Below, piece by piece: positions 17,981 to 28,147 of a stretch of DNA of 34,529 nt. The stretch is from positions 1-34,529 of the forward strand of contig RGPT01000014.1 in assembly GCA_010032545.1 (NCBI GenBank), given 5' to 3'. How positions within the stretch are numbered: the first letter of the stretch is position 1; each line of letters begins with the position of its first letter. The position numbers and the translations under genes were made by a program. This DNA comes from Alphaproteobacteria bacterium. Its GTDB lineage: Bacteria; Pseudomonadota; Alphaproteobacteria; Reyranellales; Reyranellaceae. The notes under the pieces are model-generated. The model searched no databases, was not told where the DNA came from, and saw nothing but the letters and a program-made list of their open reading frames with translations.

Positions 17981-18795
17981 CGGCCGCATTCGCCGGCATT
18001 CCGTTGGATCGCCCGCGGGTGATGGCGATCGTCAACGTCACGCCCGATTCGTTTTCCGACGGCGGTGAACGCCTCGATCCGGCGCGGGCCATCTATGATG
18101 GCCTGCGGTTCGTCTCGGCGGGCGCCGACATCGTGGATGTCGGCGGCGAATCCACGCGTCCGGGCTCGCAACCGACGTCGCCGGACGAGGAACTGCGGCG
18201 AATCTTGCCCGTGGTCGAAGGCCTAGCGCGGCAGGGCGTTTGTGTTTCGATCGATACGCGGCGGGCCGCTGTCGCTCGTGCAGCGCTCGATGCCGGCGCG
18301 CGCATCGTTAACGACGTCTCGGCCTTGCGCGACGACGAGGAGATGCTGCCGCTGGTCGCCGCGAGGGACGCCGACGTCGTGCTGATGCACCGGCGCGGCT
18401 TGCCGGAGAACACATTCGCCGGACCGCCCTATGTCGACGTCGTGGAAGAAGTCCGCCGGTTTCTGTTTGAACGCGCTGCAGCCTGTCAGGCAGCCGGCGT
18501 GAAGCGGGAGAGGATCGCCCTCGACCCCGGCATCGGCTTCGGCAAGAGCGTCGCCCAGGAACTCGAGTTGATCGCAGGAGCGGGCCGGCTGGGCGGTACG
18601 GGCTATCCGGTGCTGGTTGGTTGCTCGCGCAAGAGTTTCATCGGCAAGCTCACCGGCATTCGCGAGCCGCGCGACCGTGATCCCGCCTCGGTCTGGCTGG
18701 CCGTCGAGGCCACACGCCGGGGGGCTGCCATCGTCCGGGTGCACGATGTCGCGGGCACCCAGCAGGCGCTCGCTGTTTCGAGCGCAATGCGATAG
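17977..18795 (+). CDS. folP: Dihydropteroate synthase
   Basis: The 272-aa TIM-barrel enzyme joins p-aminobenzoate to dihydropterin pyrophosphate in folate synthesis and is the sulfonamide target. The signature blocks are [57 protein letters not shown] and [11 protein letters not shown], with the C-terminal VRVHDV motif. The proposed start is a TTG at 17977 whose bases overlap the ftsH TGA, giving a coupled start and normal N-terminal length. An ATG at 18022 would remove the first strand and is less likely. The gene is intact. Confidence 0.94.
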   Translation: MTAAFAGIPLDRPRVMAIVNVTPDSFSDGGERLDPARAIYDGLRFVSAGADIVDVGGESTRPGSQPTSPDEELRRILPVVEGLARQGVCVSIDTRRAAVARAALDAGARIVNDVSALRDDEEMLPLVAARDADVVLMHRRGLPENTFAGPPYVDVVEEVRRFLFERAAACQAAGVKRERIALDPGIGFGKSVAQELELIAGAGRLGGTGYPVLVGCSRKSFIGKLTGIREPRDRDPASVWLAVEATRRGAAIVRVHDVAGTQQALAVSSAMR

Positions 18796-18805
18796 TCTCC
18801 GGGGC

Positions 18806-20155
18806 ATGTCCCGTTCCCTTTTCGGTACCGACGGCGTGCGCGGTCGCGCCAACAGTGAGCCCATGACCGCCGAGATCGCCATGCGTATCGGCATGGCTGC
18901 CGGGCAGGTGTTCAAGCAGGGCGGGCACCGCAACCGCGCCGTCATCGGGAAGGACACGCGCCTCTCCGGCTACATGATCGAGCAGGCGCTGACCGCCGGC
19001 TTCCTGTCGGTCGGGGTCGATGTCCTGCTGCTGGGGCCCATTCCGACGCCCGCCGTAGGCTTCCTGACGCGGTCGATGCGCGCCGACATGGGCGTCATGA
19101 TCTCGGCGTCGCACAACCCCTACGAGGACAACGGCATCAAGTTGTTCGGTCCCGACGGCTTCAAGCTTTCCGATGCCGTCGAGGCGGAGATCTCGGCACT
19201 CGTCGGCTCGCCCGGCGGCATGTCTCTCGCGGCGCCCGCCGCCATCGGACGCGCCAAGCGGCTCGACGATGTCGAAGGTCGCTACATCGAAGCGGTGAAG
19301 TCGTCTGCGGCGCGTGGCCTCGATCTCACAGGCCTCAAGATCGCCGTCGATTGCGCCAATGGCGCTGCCTACAAGGTCGCGCCGACCGTACTTTGGGAAC
19401 TTGGAGCCGAGGTCGTCCGCGTCGGCGTCTCGCCCGACGGCTTCAACATCAACGGCAGGTGCGGCTCCACTCATCCGGCATTGCTGCAGGAGCATGTGGT
19501 CATGCATGGGGCGAACATCGGTATCGCCCTTGACGGTGACGCCGATCGCGTCCTGCTCGTCTGCGAGCAGGGCCGGGTGATCGACGGCGACCAGCTCATG
19601 GCCACCATCGCCGACCTGTGGGCGCGCGAGGGACGGCTGACCGGAGGCGGCGTGGTCGCCACGGTGATGTCGAACCTCGGACTGGAGCGCTACCTCGCTG
19701 CGCGCAGCCTGTCGCTGGCCCGGACGCAGGTGGGAGATCGCTACGTCCTCGAGCGGATGCGCGCCGATGGATTCAATCTGGGTGGCGAGCAATCCGGCCA
19801 CATCATCATGACCGACCACGCTACCACGGGGGACGGGTTGATGGCCGCCCTGCAGGCGCTGGCGGCAATGATAAAGGCAGGCAAGCCGGCGAGTGAGGTC
19901 TTTCATGCCTTCACGCCGGTGCCGCAGCTTCTGAAGAACGTACGCGTGGGCGATGCCAATGCAGCCATGAGTGCGGCGTCCGTCGTCAAGGCGATCGCCG
20001 CCGCTGAGCAGCGGCTGGGCAAGAACGGCCGCGTCCTGGTGCGCAAGTCCGGCACCGAGCCGCTGGTGCGCGTCATGGCCGAGGGCGACGATTCGGAGCT
20101 TGTGCGGAGCGTCATGGATCAGATCATCGAAGCGATTCCCCAGCAGGGGGCATGA
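18806..20155 (+). CDS. glmM: Phosphoglucosamine mutase
   Basis: The 449-aa enzyme interconverts glucosamine-6-phosphate and glucosamine-1-phosphate for UDP-GlcNAc, hence peptidoglycan and LPS. It begins [13 protein letters not shown]. The active phosphoserine is S102 in [15 protein letters not shown], the metal loop is ALDGDADRV, the sugar-binding loop is GGEQSGHII, and the phosphate-binding loop is [13 protein letters not shown]. The ATG at 18806 comes 10 bp after folP; the longer ORF-track start is a shadow within folP. The TGA overlaps the thiD ATG. The gene is intact, in the conserved ftsH-folP-glmM order. Confidence 0.97.
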   Translation: MSRSLFGTDGVRGRANSEPMTAEIAMRIGMAAGQVFKQGGHRNRAVIGKDTRLSGYMIEQALTAGFLSVGVDVLLLGPIPTPAVGFLTRSMRADMGVMISASHNPYEDNGIKLFGPDGFKLSDAVEAEISALVGSPGGMSLAAPAAIGRAKRLDDVEGRYIEAVKSSAARGLDLTGLKIAVDCANGAAYKVAPTVLWELGAEVVRVGVSPDGFNINGRCGSTHPALLQEHVVMHGANIGIALDGDADRVLLVCEQGRVIDGDQLMATIADLWAREGRLTGGGVVATVMSNLGLERYLAARSLSLARTQVGDRYVLERMRADGFNLGGEQSGHIIMTDHATTGDGLMAALQALAAMIKAGKPASEVFHAFTPVPQLLKNVRVGDANAAMSAASVVKAIAAAEQRLGKNGRVLVRKSGTEPLVRVMAEGDDSELVRSVMDQIIEAIPQQGA

Positions 20156-20786
20156 GGGGTCGTGTTCTGATCGTTGCCGGCTCGGATTCCGGCGGCGGGG
20201 CGGGGATCCAGGCGGACATCAAGGCGGTGACAGCGCCGAGGTGATCGAGACGGTTGTTGCCACGCTCCGCAAGCACGCCCCTGCCACGCCTCTGGTCGTC
20301 GATCCCGTCATGGTCGCCAAGGGCGGACATCGGTTGCTGCTGAGCGCGGCCGAGGCAGCGTTGCGCGAAGTGCTGCTGCCGATGGCGGCGCTGCTGACGC
20401 CCAATCTCCCCGAAGCGGAGGTGCTCGCGGGTTTTGCGGTCCGTACCGAAGCCGACATGCGCCGCGCCGCGGAGCATCTGGCACGACTCGGTCCCAGGGC
20501 AATCCTGATGAAGGGCGGTCATCTCGACGGCGATCGCGTGATCGACCTGCTGTTCCACGAGGGACGCTTCGACCGCTTCGAGGATGCACGCATCAAGAGC
20601 AGCAGCACGCATGGGACGGGCTGTACCCTCGCTTCGGCCATCGCCGCCGGGCTTGCCCAGAAGATGAGTCTTGGGGACGCCGTGATGCGCGCCAGGACCT
20701 ATGTACGCCGAGCCATTGAGACCGCGCCCGGCTTCGGCCGCGGGCACGGTCCGCTCAATCACGCCGTGACGGTCAGATCGGGCTAG
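20152..20786 (+). pseudogene. thiD: Hydroxymethylpyrimidine (phosphate) kinase ThiD, internal frame-shifting deletion
   Basis: ThiD phosphorylates HMP and HMP-phosphate in thiamine synthesis. From ATG 20152, overlapping the glmM stop, the frame reads [20 protein letters not shown] and on to AVTA, then hits TGA at 20242-20244. The next frame continues as AEVIETVVATLRKHAP, VVDPVMVAKGGHRLL, LTPNLPEAEVL, AILMKGGHLDG and the anion-hole motif STHGTGCTLASAIAAGLA. About 50 residues that normally lie between these parts (YAATAITALTAQNT...DAVKTGML) are absent and the frame shifts, so roughly 150 bp are missing near 20229-20236. The ACAGCGC at the joint could be microhomology. The 3' end overlaps the convergent hydrolase gene by 14 bp. 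Confidence 0.86.
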
Positions 20787-21605
20787 CGCCGATGGCGGCC
20801 GGGTGGCCCGGCGTCCATTTGCCGGCCTCGGCGAGCGTGATGAAGTTCCAGACCTCGCGATTGAACGCGTCCGGTTCCTCGATGTTCACGGTGTGGCCGG
20901 TCTTGGCGAACATCGCGAGGCCGGCGTTGGGCAGCACCCGCTTGAGGTAGAGGCTGGGTTCCAGGCAGGGATCGTCCTCGTCGCCGCAGATGATCAGCGT
21001 CGGCAGGTCGAGCTTTTTCCACTCGTCCTCGAAGTCGTACAGCGAGGGGCGCTTGCCCTGGAAGTTCTCCATGGTGTTCGCGGCGCCGACATCGGGATGC
21101 TCGCCGAGATTGCGGACGAACTCGGCGAAGCCGCGTGGATCCTTCTGCCTGAAGCGCGAACGGGTGGGGTTGCCGATCAGGCTTTCGGCATATCTGGCCA
21201 TGCCCTCGGCGCGGATCATCCTGGCTGTCGCCTGGGCGTTCTTCTTGAACTGCTCGTGACCGTCGCGGCCGGCGCCGGAACCGACGCCTGCCAGCGTCAG
21301 AGAGAGGGCACGGTCGGGGTAGCACCGCCCGAAATGGGCCGTGGCGAACGCGCCCTGAGACAGGCCAACGACATGTGCCTTGGCGATCTTCAGATGGTCG
21401 AGCATGTGCCGGGCGTCGTCGACAGCGTGCTGCTGGGAGTACATCGCGGGGCTCTCCGGTACGTCGGAGCCGGGATAGCCGCGGAAGGAATAGGTGATGC
21501 AGCGGTGCTTGCGGGCGAAGAAGCGCATCTGCGGCTCCCAACTGCGCCAGTCGCCGCTGTATTCGTGGACGAAGAGGACCGTCGCCGACACCGGCTGCGG
21601 CATTC
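20773..21605 (-). CDS. Alpha/beta hydrolase, N-terminus lost at a deletion junction
   Basis: About 275 residues of an alpha/beta-hydrolase fold are present: oxyanion region LFVHEYSGDWRSWEPQ, nucleophile elbow VGLSQGAFATAH, acid ICGDEDDPCLEP and histidine KTGHTVNIEEPDAFN. The triad is therefore complete. Family members usually have 15-20 residues (TSDGVxLYYEEAG-like strands) before the HEYSG segment. Here the upstream frame is aminotransferase DNA read out of frame, so the true start is missing. An ATG at 21603 could still start translation but has no Shine-Dalgarno. The substrate is unknown. Downstream of the aminotransferase, it was probably its operon partner. Confidence 0.75.
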
Positions 21606-22792
21606 CGCCGGAACGCCTGGCAACCATCTTCGAGCCGTTCCAGCACGGCGGGAATCCTGTCGTCGGCGACATTGGCGAAGGCCAGCCGCACGAAGCGTTC
21701 CTGGCCCGTGCCGAACATGTCGCCCGGAATGGTCAGAAGATTCTCCTCGTCGGCCAGGCGCTTGGAGACGTCGGTCGAGCGCTGGCCCGCGAACGGATGC
21801 TCCACGTAGGCGAAATAGGCACCGATGCTGACCAGCCGCCAGCGGTTGGAGCGGGTGAGCCCATGGCCCAGCATGTCGGCCCGGGCCTTCAGCCCCTCGG
21901 TGTTGCGTCGCGCCCAAGGCAGGAGGTTGCCGAGGCCATAGAGGGCGGCTTCCTGGCCGAGGCGCGGCGGGCAGATCGAGACGCAGTCCATCGCCTTTTC
22001 GATCTCGGCCACCAGGCTCGACCCGGCCGTCACGCCGCCGACGCGGTAGCCGGTCAAGGCGAAGACCTTGGAGAAGCTGTAGAGGTGGACCAAGGTGCCG
22101 CGCCAGTCGGGATCGGAGAAGAGATCGTGCGGCCGTTCACCGTCGGGCAGGAAGTCCTTGTAGGTCTCGTCGAGGATGAGGGCGATGCCGCGCTGCTTGG
22201 CGAGTTCGTAGAAGGCATGGATGGTGGCGCGGGGATAGACCGCGCCGGTCGGATTGTTGGGCGAGATGAGGACGATGGCGCGGGTGCGCGGACCGATCAG
22301 CTTCGCCGCATCCTCGGCATCGGGTACGGCTCCCGAGCCAGGGCGGAAGTCGAGCGACACCGGCGCGATGCCCTGCATGCGCAGCCACATGTCGTGATTG
22401 AAGTAGTGCGGCCTGGGCAGGATCACCTGGTCGCCGGCTTGTGCCAGGCTCATGATCGCCAGGCAGAATGCCTGGTTGCAACCCGACGTGATCCCGACTT
22501 CTGCCGGCACGATTCGATCGGCGTAGAACGACGAAAGGTGAGCGGCATAGGCCTCGCGAAGGGCAGGCAGGCCGAGGATTGGCGTGTAGCCGTGAACGCC
22601 AGGGTCCAGCAGCAGCTTGCCCAGATGCTGCCGTAGCTCCAGCGCCGGCGGGTAACCTGGGACGGCCTGGCTAAGGTCGATCAACGGCCGGTCTGCGGGA
22701 AAGCTGCGGCCGAGAACCCAGCGCTTGGTCTCGCCGATGGGGGACGGCTCGACAGCTGCGAGCCATGGATTGGGCGTGTGGATTTGGGCCAT
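21606..22792 (-). CDS. PLP-dependent aminotransferase, class I/II, 3' end fused by deletion
   Basis: About 395 residues of a fold-type I aminotransferase are present: substrate loop LSQAVPGYPP, GYTPILGLPALREAYA, the SPNNPTGAVYPR motif, the DETYKDF aspartate that pairs with the pyridine nitrogen, the Schiff-base lysine K242 in YSFSKVFALTGYRVG and the carboxylate arginine in RFVRLAFANV. The amino-acid substrate is not clear. The ATG at 22792 begins MAQIHTPNPWL; upstream starts up to 22852 are possible and no Shine-Dalgarno decides. The frame stays open to 20783 only because it reads out of phase through the hydrolase gene, so the 690-aa ORF is an artefact. Only the stop codon and the last few residues seem lost. 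Confidence 0.82.
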
Positions 22793-22861
22793 GCCGGACT
22801 GATCTACCAATGGCCGACCCATAAGAGAAGCGCGACCGGGGCCCGTTGCCATCAAAATGCA

Positions 22862-22890
22862 TTGCTTGAATGTCGTCTTGTGCCTAGCAT
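22862..22890 (+). promoter_or_regulatory. Possible promoter of the sugar ABC operon
   Basis: TTGCTT (22862-22867) and TAGCAT (22885-22890) are spaced by 17 bp in the divergent region, about 90 bp upstream of the binding-protein gene. The match to a sigma-70-type consensus is moderate; this is a candidate only. Confidence 0.3.
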
Positions 22891-22980
22891 CGCCGCCAAG
22901 GCCCCGAGCGAGGGCTATCGCGGCAACGCGGATTAGGGATCAGCCGTCCGGTCGGGACGGCACACAGGAGGAAATTGCTC

Positions 22981-24321
22981 ATGGCTTCCAGGAAAGTCGG
23001 TCGTCGTCGTTTCGTGGCCGGTACGGCTGCTTTGTCCACCGCGATGGTGGCAGCGCCCTTCGTCCGCGGTGCCTATGCCGCAGGCAAGCTCTCGCTCGGC
23101 CTGTGGGACCATTGGGTTCCGGGCGCCAACAAGACCAGCGAAGCATTGATCAAGGAATGGGCGGCCAAGGAGAAGGTCGACGTCACGATCGACTACATCA
23201 CTTCGCAGGGCAACAAGCTCCTGCTGACGACCGCCGCGGAATCCCAGGCCAAATCCGGCCACGACGTGCTGGCCTTCTCGACCTGGCTCCCGGCACGCTA
23301 CGCCGACCAGCTGGTGTCGATGAACGACATCATGGAGCCGCTGATCAAAGAGAACGGCGCCGTCAACGGAACCGTCGAGTATCTCGGCAAGGTGGGCGGC
23401 AAGTGGCTCGCCGTGCCGGCGACGATCGGCAGCCAGCTCAAGGGACCGTGCTCGCGCATCGACATGCTGAAGCAGCATGCCGGCATCGACATCCAGGCGA
23501 TGTACCCCGTCGGCGGACCGCCGAAAGCCGAGAACTGGAATCTCGATACCTTCATGAAGGCGGCAGAGGCCTGCCACAAGGCGGGCGCCACCTTCGGCAT
23601 CGGTCTCGGCAACACGTCGGACAGCGTCGATACCGCCGGCGCGATCTTCCACAGCTTCGGTGCGCAGCTCGTGAACGCCAAGGGCGACATCACCGTCAAG
23701 AGCGACAACGTGCGCAAGGCGCTGGACTACTACAAGCGCCTGATGTCGTTCCTGCCTGACGATGCGCCGGCGTGGGACGATGCCTCGAACAACAAGTGGC
23801 TGGTCTCCGGCAAGGGGGCGCTGATCATGAACCCGCCCAGCGCCTGGGCCGTCGCCAAGCGTGACGCGCCGAAGGTGGCCGAGCAATGCTGGTCGCACGG
23901 CTTCCCGGCCGGTCCTGCCGGCCGGTTCGGGCCGTTCCTGCCGTTCTTCTGGGGGACCTGGACCTTCAGCAAGAATCAGTCGGCGGCGAAGAGCCTGATG
24001 GTCTTCCTCAGCCAGAAGTCGGCTGCCGAGCAGCTGGTGGCGGCGAGCGGCGGTTACGACCTGCCGGCCTTCGCCAACTTCACGACGTTCAAGACCTGGG
24101 CCGAGGAAGGGCCGCCGACCGGCACCCTCTACCATTACCCGAACCCCTATAATCATCAGACCCTGTCGATTGCCGCGGCGCCCGCGCCGCACAAGATCGC
24201 CGAGCAGATCTACACGCAGGCCATCCAGACCCAGATGGTGGTTCGCCACTTCAAGGGCGAAGCCATGGACAGGACGCTCGACTGGGCGGCCAAGGAAATC
24301 GAAGGTTTCTCGCGCAACTAG
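22981..24321 (+). CDS. Sugar ABC transporter substrate-binding protein (CUT1/family 1)
   Basis: The 446-aa periplasmic binding protein opens with a twin-arginine signal (KVGRRRFVAG, then a hydrophobic stretch to GAYA), so Tat export is likely. The mature part has the family-1 sugar-binding layout: LSLGLWDHWVPGANK, EALIKEWAAKEKVDVTIDY, and the solvent-exposed GALIMNPPSAWAV and FLPFFWGTWTFSKNQ segments typical of MalE/UgpB-like proteins. The start is ATG 22981, with AGGAGGA 8 nt upstream; the TTG at 22975 is unlikely. It heads an operon with two permeases and an ATPase. The ligand cannot be inferred, but the downstream dehydrogenases hint at a polyol, sugar or sugar acid. Confidence 0.92.
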   Translation: MASRKVGRRRFVAGTAALSTAMVAAPFVRGAYAAGKLSLGLWDHWVPGANKTSEALIKEWAAKEKVDVTIDYITSQGNKLLLTTAAESQAKSGHDVLAFSTWLPARYADQLVSMNDIMEPLIKENGAVNGTVEYLGKVGGKWLAVPATIGSQLKGPCSRIDMLKQHAGIDIQAMYPVGGPPKAENWNLDTFMKAAEACHKAGATFGIGLGNTSDSVDTAGAIFHSFGAQLVNAKGDITVKSDNVRKALDYYKRLMSFLPDDAPAWDDASNNKWLVSGKGALIMNPPSAWAVAKRDAPKVAEQCWSHGFPAGPAGRFGPFLPFFWGTWTFSKNQSAAKSLMVFLSQKSAAEQLVAASGGYDLPAFANFTTFKTWAEEGPPTGTLYHYPNPYNHQTLSIAAAPAPHKIAEQIYTQAIQTQMVVRHFKGEAMDRTLDWAAKEIEGFSRN

Positions 24322-24344
24322 GCGCGGGACTTCGCAACGATCGG

Positions 24345-24370
24345 GGGACGCCGTCGCCAGACGGCGTCCC
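24345..24370 (+). other. Strong intra-operon stem-loop after the binding-protein gene
   Basis: GGGACGCCGTC/GACGGCGTCCC forms a perfect 11-bp stem with a GCCA loop, 23 bp after the binding-protein stop and 37 bp before the first permease. There is no T-run, so it is not a standard terminator. Such stem-loops often protect the upstream mRNA from 3' exonucleases, allowing more binding protein than permease. Confidence 0.75.
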
Positions 24371-24407
24371 TACGAGCGTATCGGCCAACCACGCCGGGAG
24401 CATCTCA

Positions 24408-25337
24408 ATGGCAGACATCGCCGCCCCAAGTTCCATCGCCACCATGGGCGACCGTCGCAGCAGCCTGCACAAGCTCATGCAGCGCAAGTCGACCATCGCC
24501 TTCCTGATGGCTCTGCCGCTGATCCTGCTGATCCTGATCCTGGTCGCCTATCCGGCTGGATACGCTGTCTACCTGGCGACGCTGAACAAGGGCATGACGC
24601 GCTTCGTCGGCTTCGGCAATTTCGAGTTCCTGTTCGGCCGCGACACCTTCTGGCTCGTCGTCTACCAGTCCTGCCTGTTCGCCATCACCGCCGTCATCTT
24701 CAAGGCGATCATCGGCTTCGTCGTGGCGCATTTCGTGCACAACATCCCGAGCAAGGGCCAGCGCAAATGGCGCGGCATGCTCCTTGTGCCGTGGGTCATC
24801 CCGCCGGCCATGAGCACGCTCGCCTGGCTGTGGCTGTTCGACCCGTCCTACAGCGCCATCAACTATCTGCTGGCGCCGCTCGGCATCGACCGCATTCCCT
24901 GGACCGGCGAGGCCGGCTGGGCGCGTTTCTCCGTCATCCTGGTGAACGTCTGGATCGGCGCGCCGTTCTTCATGATAATGTATCTTGCGGCGCTCAAGTC
25001 GGTGCCCGATCAGCTCTACGAGGCCGCCGCCATCGACGGCGCCACGTGGTGGCAGCGCATCTGGTACGTGACCCTGCCGATGATGCGCAACATCATCGCC
25101 ATCACGGCCCTGTTCTCGCTGATCGTCACCTTCGCCAACTTCGACATCGTGCGCGTGTTGACCGCGGGCGGTCCGCTCAACAGCACCCACATCTTCGGCA
25201 CCTGGGCGTTCCGCGTCGGAATCGAGGGCGGCGACATACCGCTCGGCGCCAGCGTGTCCCTGTTCATGGTGCCGATCCTGGCGGTCGCCGCCGCCTTCAT
25301 CCTGCGCGACATCACCAAGCGGGGGAGTGAGGTCTGA
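24408..25337 (+). CDS. Sugar ABC transporter permease (MalF/UgpA-type)
   Basis: The 309-aa inner-membrane protein has six predicted helices, the first being IAFLMALPLILLILILVAYPAGYAVYL. The cytoplasmic EAA loop that docks on the ATPase reads YEAAAIDGATWWQRIWYVTLP. The N-terminal 25 residues are polar and cytoplasmic. It pairs with the following permease to form the heterodimeric channel. GGGAG precedes the ATG, and its TGA overlaps the next ATG by one base, implying coupled, equimolar synthesis. The gene is intact. Confidence 0.94.
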   Translation: MADIAAPSSIATMGDRRSSLHKLMQRKSTIAFLMALPLILLILILVAYPAGYAVYLATLNKGMTRFVGFGNFEFLFGRDTFWLVVYQSCLFAITAVIFKAIIGFVVAHFVHNIPSKGQRKWRGMLLVPWVIPPAMSTLAWLWLFDPSYSAINYLLAPLGIDRIPWTGEAGWARFSVILVNVWIGAPFFMIMYLAALKSVPDQLYEAAAIDGATWWQRIWYVTLPMMRNIIAITALFSLIVTFANFDIVRVLTAGGPLNSTHIFGTWAFRVGIEGGDIPLGASVSLFMVPILAVAAAFILRDITKRGSEV

Positions 25338-26242
25338 TGGCCAACACTGCAGTCGCGGACGCTTCCGTCCGTCCAGCCTATGGCAGCATGAGTCGTGACC
25401 GGCGCTGGGCGTTGCGCTGGTCCTATTTTTTCCTCGTGCTGTTTGCCATCTTCTTCCTGATGCCGCCGATCTACATGCTGATCACCTCGCTGAAGACCAG
25501 CCAGGAGATCTCGGCCGCCGGCAATCCATGGTGGATCTACAATCCGACGCTCGCAAACTACGCCGAGCTGCTGACCCAGAACCACTACCTGATCTTCTTC
25601 CGCAACTCGGCGGTCGTGTCGGTCTGCGTGGTGGCCGTCACGATGCTGATCAGTGTCATTGCCGCATTCGCCCTGGCACGCATGAAGTTCTGGGGCTCGG
25701 CCACGCTGGCGACCGGCGTGTTCATGACCTACCTGATCCCCGAGACGTTGCTGTTCATCCCGCTGTTCAAGATGTTCGCCTGGGTCAACGATACCTTCGG
25801 CATCCAGCTGATGAACCATTGGTGGACGCTGATCATCCTCTATCCGACCCTGACCGTGCCGTTCTGCACCTGGATCATGATCGGCTACTTCGCGTCCATC
25901 CCGAAGGAACTGGACGAGGCGGCGCTGATCGATGGCGCCACCTGGACCCAGACACTGACCAAGATCTTCATTCCGGTGGCGCTGCCCGGCATCATCGCCG
26001 CGACCATCTTTGCCTTCACCGTGTCGTGGGCCCAGTTTCTCTATCCGCTGGCCTTCACCACCTCGACCACGGAACTGGTGCTGCCGGTCGGCATCATCAC
26101 GACGCTGATCAAGGGCGACGTGTTCAACTGGGGCCAGATCATGACCGGGGCGCTGCTGGGGGCCGCGCCGCCGCTCATCATCTACGCCTTCCTCATGGAC
26201 TATTACATCGCGGGTCTGACTGCCGGCGCGACCAAAGGGTAA
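25337..26242 (+). CDS. Sugar ABC transporter permease (MalG/UgpE-type)
   Basis: The 301-aa partner permease has a first helix at about residues 32-52 (YFFLVLFAIFFLMPPIYMLI) followed by the family ITSLKTSQEI segment. An alanine-rich domain with FALARMKFWG and the EAA loop LDEAALIDGATWTQTLTKIFIPVALPG are visible. The C-terminal region (TSTTELVLPVGIITTLI and onward) matches MalG-like proteins. It is coupled to the previous permease by one base and ends 6 bp before the ATPase gene. The gene is intact. Confidence 0.94.
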   Translation: MANTAVADASVRPAYGSMSRDRRWALRWSYFFLVLFAIFFLMPPIYMLITSLKTSQEISAAGNPWWIYNPTLANYAELLTQNHYLIFFRNSAVVSVCVVAVTMLISVIAAFALARMKFWGSATLATGVFMTYLIPETLLFIPLFKMFAWVNDTFGIQLMNHWWTLIILYPTLTVPFCTWIMIGYFASIPKELDEAALIDGATWTQTLTKIFIPVALPGIIAATIFAFTVSWAQFLYPLAFTTSTTELVLPVGIITTLIKGDVFNWGQIMTGALLGAAPPLIIYAFLMDYYIAGLTAGATKG

Positions 26243-26248
26243 GGGACA

Positions 26249-27349
<1,101 letters not shown>

Positions 27350-27381
27350 CTCCCTCCAGTCGAAGCCTTAAGGAGAAATCG

Positions 27382-28146
27382 ATGGCTACATTGACGGGCA
27401 AGATCGCCTGGGTGACCGGTGCTGGCTCGGGTATTGGCCAGGCAGCGGCGGTCGCGCTCGCCCGGGAAGGCGCCACGGTCGTGCTGACCGGCCGCCGCAA
27501 GGGGCCGCTGGAGGAGACGGCGGCGACGATCAAGAAGGCGGGCGGCAAGGCCGTCGTGATGCCGGGCGACCTGATGAAGGCCTCGGCCGTCAAGAAGATC
27601 GCGGCCGACATCGGCAAGAAGTTCGGCCGCTGCGACATCCTCGTGAACAACGCCGGCCTGAACATCCTCGAGCGCACGTTCAAGCAGCTGACGCCCGCCG
27701 GCATCGACCAGGTGATCCAGGGCAATCTATCCAGCGCCTTCTATTGCACCACGGCGGTGCTGCCGATGATGCGCAAGCAGAAGGGCGGCCTCCTGATCCA
27801 CACTTCGTCGGTCGCCGGCCGGGTGCCCGGCCCATTGAGCGGCGCCACCTACTCGGCGGCCAAGCACGGCGTGGTGGCGATGAGCCACACGCTCAACATG
27901 GAGGAGTGCGTCAACGGCATTCGTTCCTGCGCGGTTCTGCCGGGCGAGGTGGCGACCCCGATCCTCGACAAGCGGCCAGTGCCGGTGACCAAGGCCGAAC
28001 GCGCCCGCATGGCGCAGTCGGAGGACGTCGGCGACCTGATCCGGTACATCGCCTGCCTGCCGGCGCATATCGTGATCAACGAGGTCATGATCAACCCGAC
28101 TTGGAACCGCGGCTACGTCGCCAACCTCCAACGCAGCAAGGCCTGA
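27382..28146 (+). CDS. SDR family NAD(P)-dependent oxidoreductase
   Basis: The 254-aa classical short-chain dehydrogenase has the Rossmann glycine motif TGAGSGIGQ (residues 13-21), NNAG, and the catalytic Ser/Tyr/Lys (HTSSVAG and YSAAKHG). A G/R-rich VVLTGRRKG after strand 2 suggests NADP(H) preference. GGAG precedes the ATG. It follows the ABC ATPase by 32 bp and the next gene starts 1 bp after its stop, so it belongs to the same operon. It probably oxidises the imported sugar or polyol, or reduces a product of it. The substrate is not known. Confidence 0.92.
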   Translation: MATLTGKIAWVTGAGSGIGQAAAVALAREGATVVLTGRRKGPLEETAATIKKAGGKAVVMPGDLMKASAVKKIAADIGKKFGRCDILVNNAGLNILERTFKQLTPAGIDQVIQGNLSSAFYCTTAVLPMMRKQKGGLLIHTSSVAGRVPGPLSGATYSAAKHGVVAMSHTLNMEECVNGIRSCAVLPGEVATPILDKRPVPVTKAERARMAQSEDVGDLIRYIACLPAHIVINEVMINPTWNRGYVANLQRSKA

Positions 28147-28147
28147 C

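Noticed and set aside
20783-22855. A 690-aa minus-strand ORF that looks like an aminotransferase-hydrolase fusion
   Set aside because: After residue ~415 (ORF numbering) it reads the hydrolase gene out of frame, with low-complexity Arg/Pro text. The true hydrolase is in another frame.
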